Shown here: positions 26,253-32,306 of the stretch, one piece after another | How the letters are laid out: each line of letters starts with the position of its first letter | Position numbering within the stretch: position 1 is the first letter of the stretch | Origin: Ruminococcus flavefaciens | GTDB lineage: Bacteria; Bacillota; Clostridia; Oscillospirales; Ruminococcaceae | Direction of reading: 5' to 3' | DNA length: 64,000 nucleotides | Assembly (NCBI GenBank): GCA_015067005.1 | Contig: SVNH01000006.1 | Location: 1-64,000 of the forward strand | Program-made: the position numbers and the translations under genes | Notes under the pieces: model-generated | What the model saw: the letters and a program-made list of their open reading frames with translations, nothing else | The model's database searches: none | What the model was told of the DNA's origin: nothing

Positions 26253-26769
26253 TTGTGCTTTCACCCCTGCGTTCTTATACTTTAAATAAGTGCTTTATAT
26301 TATTGTACACCTATTCTCCGAATACTTCTACCGAATTGTTTGTAGAGTTGATTGAAATACTATTAAATATAATTAGTAAATTTGTGACTTATTTTCTTTT
26401 TTAAACTAATGGCTAATTCTTTTGAAATATTTCGTCTTGTGTATATATTAATAATAGCAAATTTTTAAGCTTTTGTCAATGAAAGTTGTTTGATTGTCGA
26501 TAATTTTGGCTGGTTACACAAATAAACCATATCAAAAATAACAAAAAGTCCAAATTTTAAATTTTGCTTATATAAGTTAAAACTTGATTCGCTTTAAGTC
26601 CGGAATTTGGTATAATATATTAGATTAATCACATTTTCTACACATAGCCACATTCCAGACAAACGTTATGTTAACTTTTCGTAAAATTTGACCACAAACT
26701 ATGGAAATTTACGAAAAGTGTGTTATAATATAGTCAGACAAACAAATACGACTCATTCGGTGAATTAAT
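26253..26769. other. Long AT-rich divergent intergenic region
   Basis: About 500 bases lie between two divergent genes. An extended -10 'tttggtataat' ends at 26616, and an 11-bp inverted repeat with a TATAAT lies closer to vanX. No ORF or RNA gene could be supported between. Confidence 0.5.
26675..26729 (+). promoter_or_regulatory. Promoter with 11-bp inverted repeat upstream of vanX-like gene
   Basis: CTTTTCGTAAA (26675-26685) and TTTACGAAAAG (26708-26718) are perfect inverted repeats spaced 22 bases apart. A TATAAT at 26724-26729 begins six bases after the second arm, in the place where the spacer to a -35 would be. It may be an operator or RNA hairpin. Confidence 0.5.
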
Positions 26770-27510
26770 ATGAATATCAAACCGATCGCTGTGATCGCTC
26801 TTTCTGGTATTGCCGCAGCAGCTTATGCAAGAGCTTCCAGAATCGAATGCAAGTGTCCAGACGATCACAACGAAGCAGCAGAAATTGCTGCATCCGGATT
26901 CACTCTTTTGTCGGATGTGATACCGGAAGCTATATTCGATATAAGATATTACTCAGCTTACAATTTTGTAGGCGAAAGAATAAACGGTTACGAACAGCCT
27001 GCCGCACTCCTTACTAACGAAGCTGCATCAGCACTGAAAAAGGTCAGCGATGATCTTTCAGGCAAAGGATATATGCTGAAAATATTCGATGCATACCGTC
27101 CGCAGAAAGCAGTGGATCACTTCGTTAAATGGGCTGAAAATGTCTCAGATACAAGGATGAAGAAAATCTTTTATCCTGATATTGACAAGTCTTTACTGAT
27201 AAAAGAAGGCTACATCGCATCTACTTCAAGTCACAGCCGCGGAAGTGCAGTAGACCTCACACTCGTGGATATGAACACCGGTAAAGAGTTGGATATGGGA
27301 AGTCCTTTCGACTTCTTCGGTAAGATCTCACATCCGGATTTCAAAGGCGTGTCCGAAAAGCAGTACAGCAACCGTATGCTTCTTCGAGAAGCAATGACCA
27401 AGCAGAATTTTATGCCGCTTAATGAAGAATGGTGGCATTTCACTCTTCATAATGAACCCTTCCCCGTCACCTATTTCACCTTCCCTGTAAACGAAAATAT
27501 GGTAAAATAA
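26770..27510 (+). CDS. D-alanyl-D-alanine dipeptidase (VanX/DdpX type)
   Basis: This 246-aa protein has an N-terminal hydrophobic stretch (IAVIALSGIAAAAYARA) and then a VanX-type zinc dipeptidase domain: FDIRYYSAYNFVGERINGY, AYRPQKAVDHFVKWA, the Zn motif SSHSRGSAVDLTLVD, and EEWWHFTL near the end. VanX cleaves D-Ala-D-Ala. No vanA/vanH ligase or dehydrogenase is nearby, so a role in peptidoglycan turnover outside the membrane is more likely than vancomycin resistance. A long hairpin terminator follows. Confidence 0.9.
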   Translation: MNIKPIAVIALSGIAAAAYARASRIECKCPDDHNEAAEIAASGFTLLSDVIPEAIFDIRYYSAYNFVGERINGYEQPAALLTNEAASALKKVSDDLSGKGYMLKIFDAYRPQKAVDHFVKWAENVSDTRMKKIFYPDIDKSLLIKEGYIASTSSHSRGSAVDLTLVDMNTGKELDMGSPFDFFGKISHPDFKGVSEKQYSNRMLLREAMTKQNFMPLNEEWWHFTLHNEPFPVTYFTFPVNENMVK

Positions 27511-27517
27511 GGCGCAA

Positions 27518-27556
27518 GCATTAAAGTCTCCCGAACTATGCGGGAGACTTTAATGC
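27518..27556 (+). terminator. Terminator after vanX-like gene
   Basis: GCATTAAAGTCTCCCG (27518-27533) and CGGGAGACTTTAATGC (27541-27556) form a perfect 16-bp stem with a 7-base loop, followed by 'ttttatt'. Confidence 0.85.
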
Positions 27557-27611
27557 TTTTATTCATATATCGAAATTATGAACTTTTCTTAAACTTTTCT
27601 ACAAACCTCTT

Positions 27612-27817
27612 GATTTTTATGGAAATAGTGATAAAATAGTATTAACGGAAGGCATATAAAATAAGTGCACGTCCAGCACAATGAACGCGTATGTATAATG
27701 TCTAACCGCATATGCTTGATATATCGGCACTGCAGCCGCGAACTGCGGACAGTCCCGCATTAATATCATTATCGAAATCATAGTCCCCGTGTTACAACCT
27801 CTTCGGCACGGGGACTT
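27612..27817 (+). ncRNA. Candidate small RNA
   Basis: A TTGATT-16-TAAAAT promoter (27612-27639 region) is followed by ~150 bases of hairpin-forming, non-coding sequence (GTGC..GCAC near 27665; GCGTATG..GCATATGC; CCGC..GCGG near 27737) and ends in AGTCCCCGTG (27781) pairing with CACGGGGACT (27807) followed by 'ttccctttg'. It lies between two plus-strand genes and has its own start and end signals. I matched it to no known RNA family. Confidence 0.35.
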
Positions 27818-27830
27818 TCCCTTTGTACTA

Positions 27831-27860
27831 TTGACATCACTGCACAAAATGTGATAAAAT
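27831..27860 (+). promoter_or_regulatory. Promoter of the PIG-L deacetylase gene
   Basis: TTGACA (27831-27836) and TAAAAT (27855-27860) are separated by 18 bases. Confidence 0.65.
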
Positions 27861-27910
27861 ACTTTTGTGAGACTTTTCTCGATTTTTTACACCTTCAGGA
27901 GTGATGCCAT

Positions 27911-28642
27911 ATGTCAAAATCAACTAAGCCCAAAATATTCATCGTAGTTTTTGCAATACTTCTGCTCTTTGCAACAGCGCTTTCAGGCTACTGTTACAGC
28001 GTTTTCCGGGTACCTCCGGTAACCGACTGTGAGCTTCAGGAGCATGGCATCGACAACGCTTCAAAGCTGCTTATAGTCGCTCATCCGGATGACGACATCC
28101 TCTGGGGAGGCGCTCACCTTATGGAAAAGGGCTATTTTGTAGTTGTCGTTACAAATAAGACCAACTTAAAGCGTAAAAAGGAGTTTTATAACGTCCTCGA
28201 AGCAAGCGGAAACGATGGTATCATCCTCGCCCACCCCGATAAGACCTTCGGCAAAAAGGACAGCTGGGACAGAAGCCGAGAAGGTATCCAGCGTGATCTC
28301 GAAAAAATAATCCGCTATAAGCACTGGGATCTGATCGTTACCCATAACGTTGAAGGCGAATACGGTCACATCCACCACAAAATGACTCATAGCTTTGTCA
28401 GAGACATTTACAGGAAGTATTCAGATGAACTGAATACCAAGCTTTATTTCTTCGGAAAATATTACAATAAGACCGATATTCTCGATGTTCAGGATTCAAT
28501 GCCGCGCATTACCGAGGAACAGCTTAAATTCAAGGAAGATATGCTGAAGCTCTATACTTCCCAGAAAAACACTATCGCTATGTTCAACCAGATGAATCCA
28601 TTTGAAGAATGGACTCTTTATGATGGTTCAGAAAACGGTTAA
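27911..28642 (+). CDS. PIG-L / LmbE-family deacetylase, membrane-anchored
   Basis: The 243-aa protein begins with a single membrane anchor (IFIVVFAILLLFATALSGYC) and continues as a LmbE-like zinc N-deacetylase: LLIVAHPDDDILWGGAH is the AHPDD metal motif, and the third ligand lies in VEGEYGHIHHKMTHSFV. Family members deacetylate GlcNAc-containing glycolipids, thiols or antibiotics. The exported location suggests a cell-wall or exopolysaccharide substrate. It follows the VanX gene and the candidate small RNA. Confidence 0.88.
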   Translation: MSKSTKPKIFIVVFAILLLFATALSGYCYSVFRVPPVTDCELQEHGIDNASKLLIVAHPDDDILWGGAHLMEKGYFVVVVTNKTNLKRKKEFYNVLEASGNDGIILAHPDKTFGKKDSWDRSREGIQRDLEKIIRYKHWDLIVTHNVEGEYGHIHHKMTHSFVRDIYRKYSDELNTKLYFFGKYYNKTDILDVQDSMPRITEEQLKFKEDMLKLYTSQKNTIAMFNQMNPFEEWTLYDGSENG

Positions 28643-28646
28643 TGCA

Positions 28647-28690
28647 AAGCGTCTGCAAAAGGGGTTACCTTCCCTTGCAGGCGCTTTTTT
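28647..28690 (+). terminator. Terminator after PIG-L gene
   Basis: AAGCGTCTGCAAAAGGG pairs with CCCTTGCAGGCGCTT (one bulge), followed by TTTTTT. Confidence 0.8.
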
Positions 28691-28725
28691 GTTTTGTTAA
28701 TTTTAGGTTATTTTTTCTAAATCTC

Positions 28726-28754
28726 TTTACTATTGTTGACATTTGTGGTATAAT
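28726..28754 (+). promoter_or_regulatory. Promoter with extended -10
   Basis: TTTACT (28726-28731), a 17-base spacer and TATAAT (28749-28754) with TGTGG before the -10. It drives the GntR-type gene and probably the TtcA-like gene. Confidence 0.65.
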
Positions 28755-28828
28755 GTAATGTAGCCGCGGCCCTTCCGCACTACGAAACAATCGCAAGCAA
28801 TACCGTATATTTCTGTACATCAATCATT

Positions 28829-28850
28829 GACTGCTGCAATAACAGCAGTC
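28829..28850 (+). promoter_or_regulatory. Inverted repeat before the GntR-type gene (possible operator)
   Basis: GACTGCTG-caataa-CAGCAGTC is a perfect 8-bp palindrome lying ~75 bases after the promoter and 18 bases before the start codon. FadR-type regulators bind such palindromes, so autoregulation is plausible; it could also be an RNA hairpin. Confidence 0.45.
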
Positions 28851-28868
28851 ACCCACTATGGAGGAATC

Positions 28869-29543
28869 ATGGATAAGAGTGAATACCAGAAAACTATTGA
28901 TTATATCTTCGCTCTGATCGAAAGCGGTATGATCAAAAACGGCGATCAGCTGCCAACAGAAAGGAGCTTTTCCGAAAGGCTCGGAATCAGCAGGAATTCC
29001 ATACGCGAAGCTCTGAGAACTCTCGAAAACCTCGGTCTTGTCGAATGCCGTCAGGGTTCAGGAACTTACCTTACAGATCATGTTTCTGAGACCTTTACTA
29101 AAACTATCAACATCATGCTCATGCTAAAGCATACAACCAAAGCCGAAATATGCACTTTCCGCAGACATATGGAAAAAGCCATTTGCAGTTATATCATATC
29201 CAGCGGATGCAGCAAGGAGCATCAGGACACTATATCCTCGTCACTTGCAAAGCTGCTCGATGCCGATGATATACACTCCCTCGTTCAGGCTGATACGGAA
29301 TTCCACTACACTCTGATAAACGCTACTGAAAACAGTTTCATGACCACTATCATGGAATCAGTCAGCGACGTTTACAGAAAGTGGATAGACGAAATGCAGA
29401 CACTGTGTCCCGAAGAACTGCGTCCGGAACTCATTGATTGCCACAAGAAAATAGCAGAAGGTATACTCAGCGGCGATTACAATGCCTGTGTTAAAGCCAT
29501 TGACAGGCATTATGATATAGTAGACAGTATAAGTCCGCTTTGA
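28869..29543 (+). CDS. GntR-family (FadR subfamily) regulator
   Basis: The start at 28869 follows 'ggagga'; the track start at 28827 lies within the palindrome. Residues ~1-70 are a GntR winged helix (NGDQLPTERSFSERLGISRN, SIREALRTLENLGLVE) and the rest an all-helical FCD effector domain (FRRHMEKAICSYII, EFHYTLINATENSF, CHKKIAEGILSGDY). FCD regulators usually sense organic acids or sugar acids. It is followed closely by a TtcA-like gene with 4-base overlap by track, 26 bases by RBS. Confidence 0.9.
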   Translation: MDKSEYQKTIDYIFALIESGMIKNGDQLPTERSFSERLGISRNSIREALRTLENLGLVECRQGSGTYLTDHVSETFTKTINIMLMLKHTTKAEICTFRRHMEKAICSYIISSGCSKEHQDTISSSLAKLLDADDIHSLVQADTEFHYTLINATENSFMTTIMESVSDVYRKWIDEMQTLCPEELRPELIDCHKKIAEGILSGDYNACVKAIDRHYDIVDSISPL

Positions 29544-29569
29544 TTTTCCACGTTCCAGGAGGAAGCTTA

Positions 29570-30433
29570 ATGAACCCCATTGAGGAGACCATTGCCGGTA
29601 AATTCGGCAAACAGATATGGTCGCGCTTCAACAAGAGCATAAATACATACGAACTGATCCAGCCCGGCGATAAGATCGCCGTTTGTATTTCCGGCGGCAA
29701 GGATTCAATGCTCATGTCCCTTTGCATAAAAAGATTCCAGCGATTCAGCAAAATACCGTTTGAGGTAGAATTTCTCGTTATGGATCCCGGATATGCCCCC
29801 GAAAACCGTCAAAAAATAGAGAGCAATCTCAGTCTTCTCGGTATAGAAGCAAGGATACTCGATACCAATATTTTCACATCCATTGAAAAAGAAAACAGTA
29901 ATCCATGCTTTCTCTGCGCCCGCCTGAGACGAGGCTGGCTCTACAAGTCCGCGCAGGAGCTCGGATGCAATAAAATAGCCCTCGGACACCACTTTGACGA
30001 TGTTGTTGAGACTATCCTTATGGGGATGCTCTATGGCTCTCAGATGCAGACCATGCTTCCGAAGCTTCATAGTGAAAATTATGCCGGTATGCAGCTGATA
30101 CGTCCGCTTTATCTTGTCCGCGAAAAAGACATAATCGGCTGGGCTGAATACAATAACCTCGAATTCATACGCTGTGCCTGCCGCATGACAGAAAACCTTT
30201 CAAATGAAACCAAAGTCTCGAAGCGTCAGGAGATAAAAGACCTTCTTAAAGATCTGAGAACAGTCAATCCGGCTGTTGATATGAACATTTTCCGCAGCGC
30301 AGAAAATGTCAATCTCAGGAAACTGATCTCCTACCATTCCGGCAGCGAATACCACCATTTTCTCGATGACTACTCAGAAGGCATAAGCGTCCGCGGAACT
30401 AAATCAGGCGAAAAACAAAAGAAGTCAACATAA
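29570..30433 (+). CDS. TtcA-like tRNA 2-thiolation protein (PP-loop ATPase)
   Basis: About 287 aa. ATG 29570 is preceded by 'caggagga'. The PP-loop CISGGKDSMLMSL (about 40-50) adenylates a tRNA base; NPCFLCARLRRG carries two Cys (CxxC) expected to hold an Fe-S cluster, and a third Cys pair is in FIRCACRM. GHHFDDVVETILM is another family motif. TtcA-family enzymes insert sulfur into tRNA cytidine 32, but some members act elsewhere. It continues the GntR operon, and is followed 24 bases later by an antitoxin-like gene. Confidence 0.85.
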   Translation: MNPIEETIAGKFGKQIWSRFNKSINTYELIQPGDKIAVCISGGKDSMLMSLCIKRFQRFSKIPFEVEFLVMDPGYAPENRQKIESNLSLLGIEARILDTNIFTSIEKENSNPCFLCARLRRGWLYKSAQELGCNKIALGHHFDDVVETILMGMLYGSQMQTMLPKLHSENYAGMQLIRPLYLVREKDIIGWAEYNNLEFIRCACRMTENLSNETKVSKRQEIKDLLKDLRTVNPAVDMNIFRSAENVNLRKLISYHSGSEYHHFLDDYSEGISVRGTKSGEKQKKST

Positions 30434-30457
30434 ACAAATCAAAGGAGCTGATCAAAT

Positions 30458-30730
30458 ATGATCTCTATCAAGCAAGAAGACTTCAACGACAATTACGAAT
30501 TATTTGTAAAACTATGCGAAATAACATCAGAACCTCTGAAGCTCGTCAAGGAAGGCTCTTCTGACCTCATCGTCATGAACGCAGAGGCTTTCGACAGAAG
30601 ACGCAAAATGCTCGATCTTCGTGAAAAGCTCCTCAGATATAACGATGATGAACCTCTCGGTACAAAAGGCATCTCACTCGAAGAACTCGGAAAATATATA
30701 AATGAACTCGAAAGCGATAAATCAAAATAA
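30458..30730 (+). CDS. Phd/YefM-like protein (orphan antitoxin-type)
   Basis: This 90-aa acidic protein (EPLKLVKEGSSDLIVMNAEA, then FDRRRKMLDLREKLL) has the beta-hairpin and helix pattern of type II prevent-host-death antitoxins. No RelE/Doc-type toxin gene is found next to it, so it may be an orphan or a regulator. 'aaaggag' precedes ATG. The next gene has its own promoter. Confidence 0.6.
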   Translation: MISIKQEDFNDNYELFVKLCEITSEPLKLVKEGSSDLIVMNAEAFDRRRKMLDLREKLLRYNDDEPLGTKGISLEELGKYINELESDKSK

Positions 30731-30790
30731 CTTCTGTGTTCATAATTATTTCACAGCGATGAAAATTTGATGAAATCACAGTCATAATTA

Positions 30791-30819
30791 TTGACATATC
30801 GCCAATTATCAATTATAAT
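30791..30819 (+). promoter_or_regulatory. Promoter of the PspA gene
   Basis: TTGACA (30791-30796), 17-base spacer, TATAAT (30814-30819): exact consensus. Confidence 0.85.
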
Positions 30820-30880
30820 GGTATCAACGCCGAAGTTACCGGCGTACATGATATATTTTATTTACAGGAGGATTTGAAAA

Positions 30881-31576
30881 ATGGGAATTTTTGGAAGATT
30901 AAGCGATCTGCTCAGATCCAATGTCAACGATCTTATTGACAGAGCTGAAGATCCTGAAAAAATGGTAAAGCAGATAATCATTGATATGCAGACAGAGCTT
31001 ACTAAAGCTACTCAGAATTACGGTAAGGCTAAGGCAAGCGAACGTCTCGCTGAAAAGAGATACCTCGAAGCTAAGAAGCAGTCTGAAAACTGGGAGAACA
31101 AGGCTAAGGCTGCTCTCTCTCAGGGTAAGGAAGACCTCGCTAAGCAGGCTCTGGCTAAGAAAGTCAAAGCAGATGAGGACGTTGCTAACTACAAGCAGAT
31201 GTATGAGTCAATCTCAGACCAGACCGAAGCTATCGGCAGTCAGGTAGAGGTACTCAAGGCTAAGCTCGAAGAAGCTAAGAGCCGTCAGGCTATGCTCATC
31301 GCACGTTCACAGATGGCTGACACTCAGAAGAGCCTCGCAAAATCAGCAGGCGGTTTCGATGGCAATTCAGCACTCGAAAAATTCAACAAGATGGAAGAAA
31401 AGATCGAGCGCAAGGAAGCTGAAGCTGCTGCTTTCTCAGAAATAGCAGGCACCGATAACGACCTTAACGATACCTTCGAGAAGATCGAGGCTGACGCTAA
31501 AGTCGATGCCGAACTCGCAAGACTTATGGCTGAAATGAACGGCTCTTCTGCCGCTGCTCCAGCCGATGACCAGTAA
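30881..31576 (+). CDS. pspA: PspA/IM30-family envelope stress protein
   Basis: The 231-aa protein is almost entirely coiled-coil: GIFGRLSDLLRSNVNDLIDR is the PspA/LiaH/Vipp1 N-terminal amphipathic helix region, and the rest repeats KAxxxLxxA heptads. These ESCRT-III-like proteins stabilise stressed membranes. Codon usage looks strongly biased (many GCT, AAG), which suggests high expression, and it has a consensus promoter and 'aggagg' RBS. A small membrane protein follows 18 bases after its stop. Confidence 0.9.
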   Translation: MGIFGRLSDLLRSNVNDLIDRAEDPEKMVKQIIIDMQTELTKATQNYGKAKASERLAEKRYLEAKKQSENWENKAKAALSQGKEDLAKQALAKKVKADEDVANYKQMYESISDQTEAIGSQVEVLKAKLEEAKSRQAMLIARSQMADTQKSLAKSAGGFDGNSALEKFNKMEEKIERKEAEAAAFSEIAGTDNDLNDTFEKIEADAKVDAELARLMAEMNGSSAAAPADDQ

Positions 31577-31594
31577 TTATAAAGGATTATTATT

Positions 31595-31765
31595 ATGAGC
31601 CGCAAAGATACTCAATACAACTCACCAAAATACATCAAGGATTCACTTCCTTTACTTGCAGCGATCTTTCTCGCTATATCTTCTGTCGTTTATATAATGT
31701 TCAGAAGCTGGAGCAATAAGCTCTATTCAGAGCGCTGGAAGGATTATGAAGACTGCGGAATCTGA
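31595..31765 (+). CDS. Small membrane protein downstream of pspA
   Basis: Too short for the track: 56 aa, with 'aaagga' upstream of ATG. It has one membrane helix (SLPLLAAIFLAISSVVYIMF) flanked by basic residues and a polar tail (WSNKLYSERWKDYEDCGI). A terminator starts 24 bases after the stop. Placement 18 bases after pspA suggests it is a membrane partner or anchor of PspA. The family is not known to me. Confidence 0.65.
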   Translation: MSRKDTQYNSPKYIKDSLPLLAAIFLAISSVVYIMFRSWSNKLYSERWKDYEDCGI

Positions 31766-31788
31766 ACCGCATTTGCTTCAAAAAAATT

Positions 31789-31811
31789 CAGCTCCCGTTC
31801 TTCGGGAGCTG
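31789..31811. terminator. Terminator between pspA operon and spoVM-like gene
   Basis: CAGCTCCCG (31789-31797) and CGGGAGCTG (31803-31811) form a 9-bp stem with flanking A-run and T-run, so it works on both strands. Confidence 0.8.
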
Positions 31812-31817
31812 TTTTGT

Positions 31818-31901
31818 TCAGGATTCTTCTTTCTTGATCCTGAAAATTACACGGAGAAGTCCGGAAATAAACTTAGGACTCTTTATCACAACTACTTTCA
31901 T
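31818..31901 (-). CDS. spoVM: Stage V sporulation protein M-like peptide
   Basis: A 27-residue ORF on the minus strand, absent from the track, reads MKVVVIKSPKFISGLLRVIF with a basic-acidic tail RIKKEES. SpoVM of Bacillus is 26 aa (MKFYTIKLPKFLGGIVR...), and this copy keeps the start, the PKF kink and the amphipathic helix. 'aaaggaggg' lies just before ATG, and a terminator follows. SpoVM marks the convex forespore membrane and recruits SpoIVA for coat assembly. It implies a spore-forming lineage. The call rests on a short alignment by eye. Confidence 0.72.
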   Translation of the reverse strand: MKVVVIKSPKFISGLLRVIFRIKKEES

Positions 31902-31986
31902 ATGTATCCCTCCTTTGTATAGTTTATTATATTCAGCGGGAGTTTTTTTGTGAGTAGTTTTCATCAAAATATGTCAGGAGATAATT

Positions 31987-32244
31987 ATGGATTACAAATA
32001 CAAAACTAAAATGGTGTGCTCTCAGGAGATCAGATTCAATATCGAAGGCAACGTTATCACCAATGTTTCTTTCATCGGAGGATGTAACGGCAACCTTAAA
32101 GCCATATCCAAACTCGTCGACGGCATGACTGTTGAGGAGATCGAAGCTAAGCTTAAAGGCAATACCTGCGGAAGCCGTCCGACTTCCTGCGCCGATCAAC
32201 TCTGTCTTGCTATCCGCGAAGCCTATGATTCAGCTAACAAGTAA
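31987..32244 (+). CDS. TSCPD-domain protein (TIGR03905 type)
   Basis: The 85-aa protein is a stand-alone TSCPD domain (VCSQEIRFNIEGNVITNVSF, GGCNGNLKAISKLVDG, TCGSRPTSCADQLC). Its conserved Cys residues probably bind zinc. The domain is otherwise found at the C-terminus of class II ribonucleotide reductases, so a role with metals or nucleotides is likely but undefined. 'caggag' precedes ATG and a strong terminator follows. Confidence 0.85.
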   Translation: MDYKYKTKMVCSQEIRFNIEGNVITNVSFIGGCNGNLKAISKLVDGMTVEEIEAKLKGNTCGSRPTSCADQLCLAIREAYDSANK

Positions 32245-32250
32245 CATATA

Positions 32251-32289
32251 AAAGCCCTGCATATGAGTATTACACATATGCAGGGCTTT
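32251..32289. terminator. Bidirectional terminator
   Basis: AAAGCCCTGCATATG (32251-32265) and CATATGCAGGGCTTT (32275-32289) form a 15-bp stem ending in T-runs on both strands, serving the TSCPD gene and the converging EAL gene. Confidence 0.85.
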
Positions 32290-32306
32290 TGATATGACTG
32301 CTGTTA

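Noticed and set aside
26770-27510. Vancomycin-resistance operon
   Set aside because: VanX- and VanW-type proteins occur but lie 25 kb apart and no vanA/H/R/S ligase-dehydrogenase set is present; the two-component system at 20-24 kb goes with an ABC exporter instead.
27617-27847. 76-aa minus-strand ORF
   Set aside because: It runs through the terminator-like hairpin of the candidate small RNA and has no RBS.
30458-30730. Complete toxin-antitoxin pair
   Set aside because: Only an antitoxin-like protein is present; no toxin ORF adjoins it on either strand.
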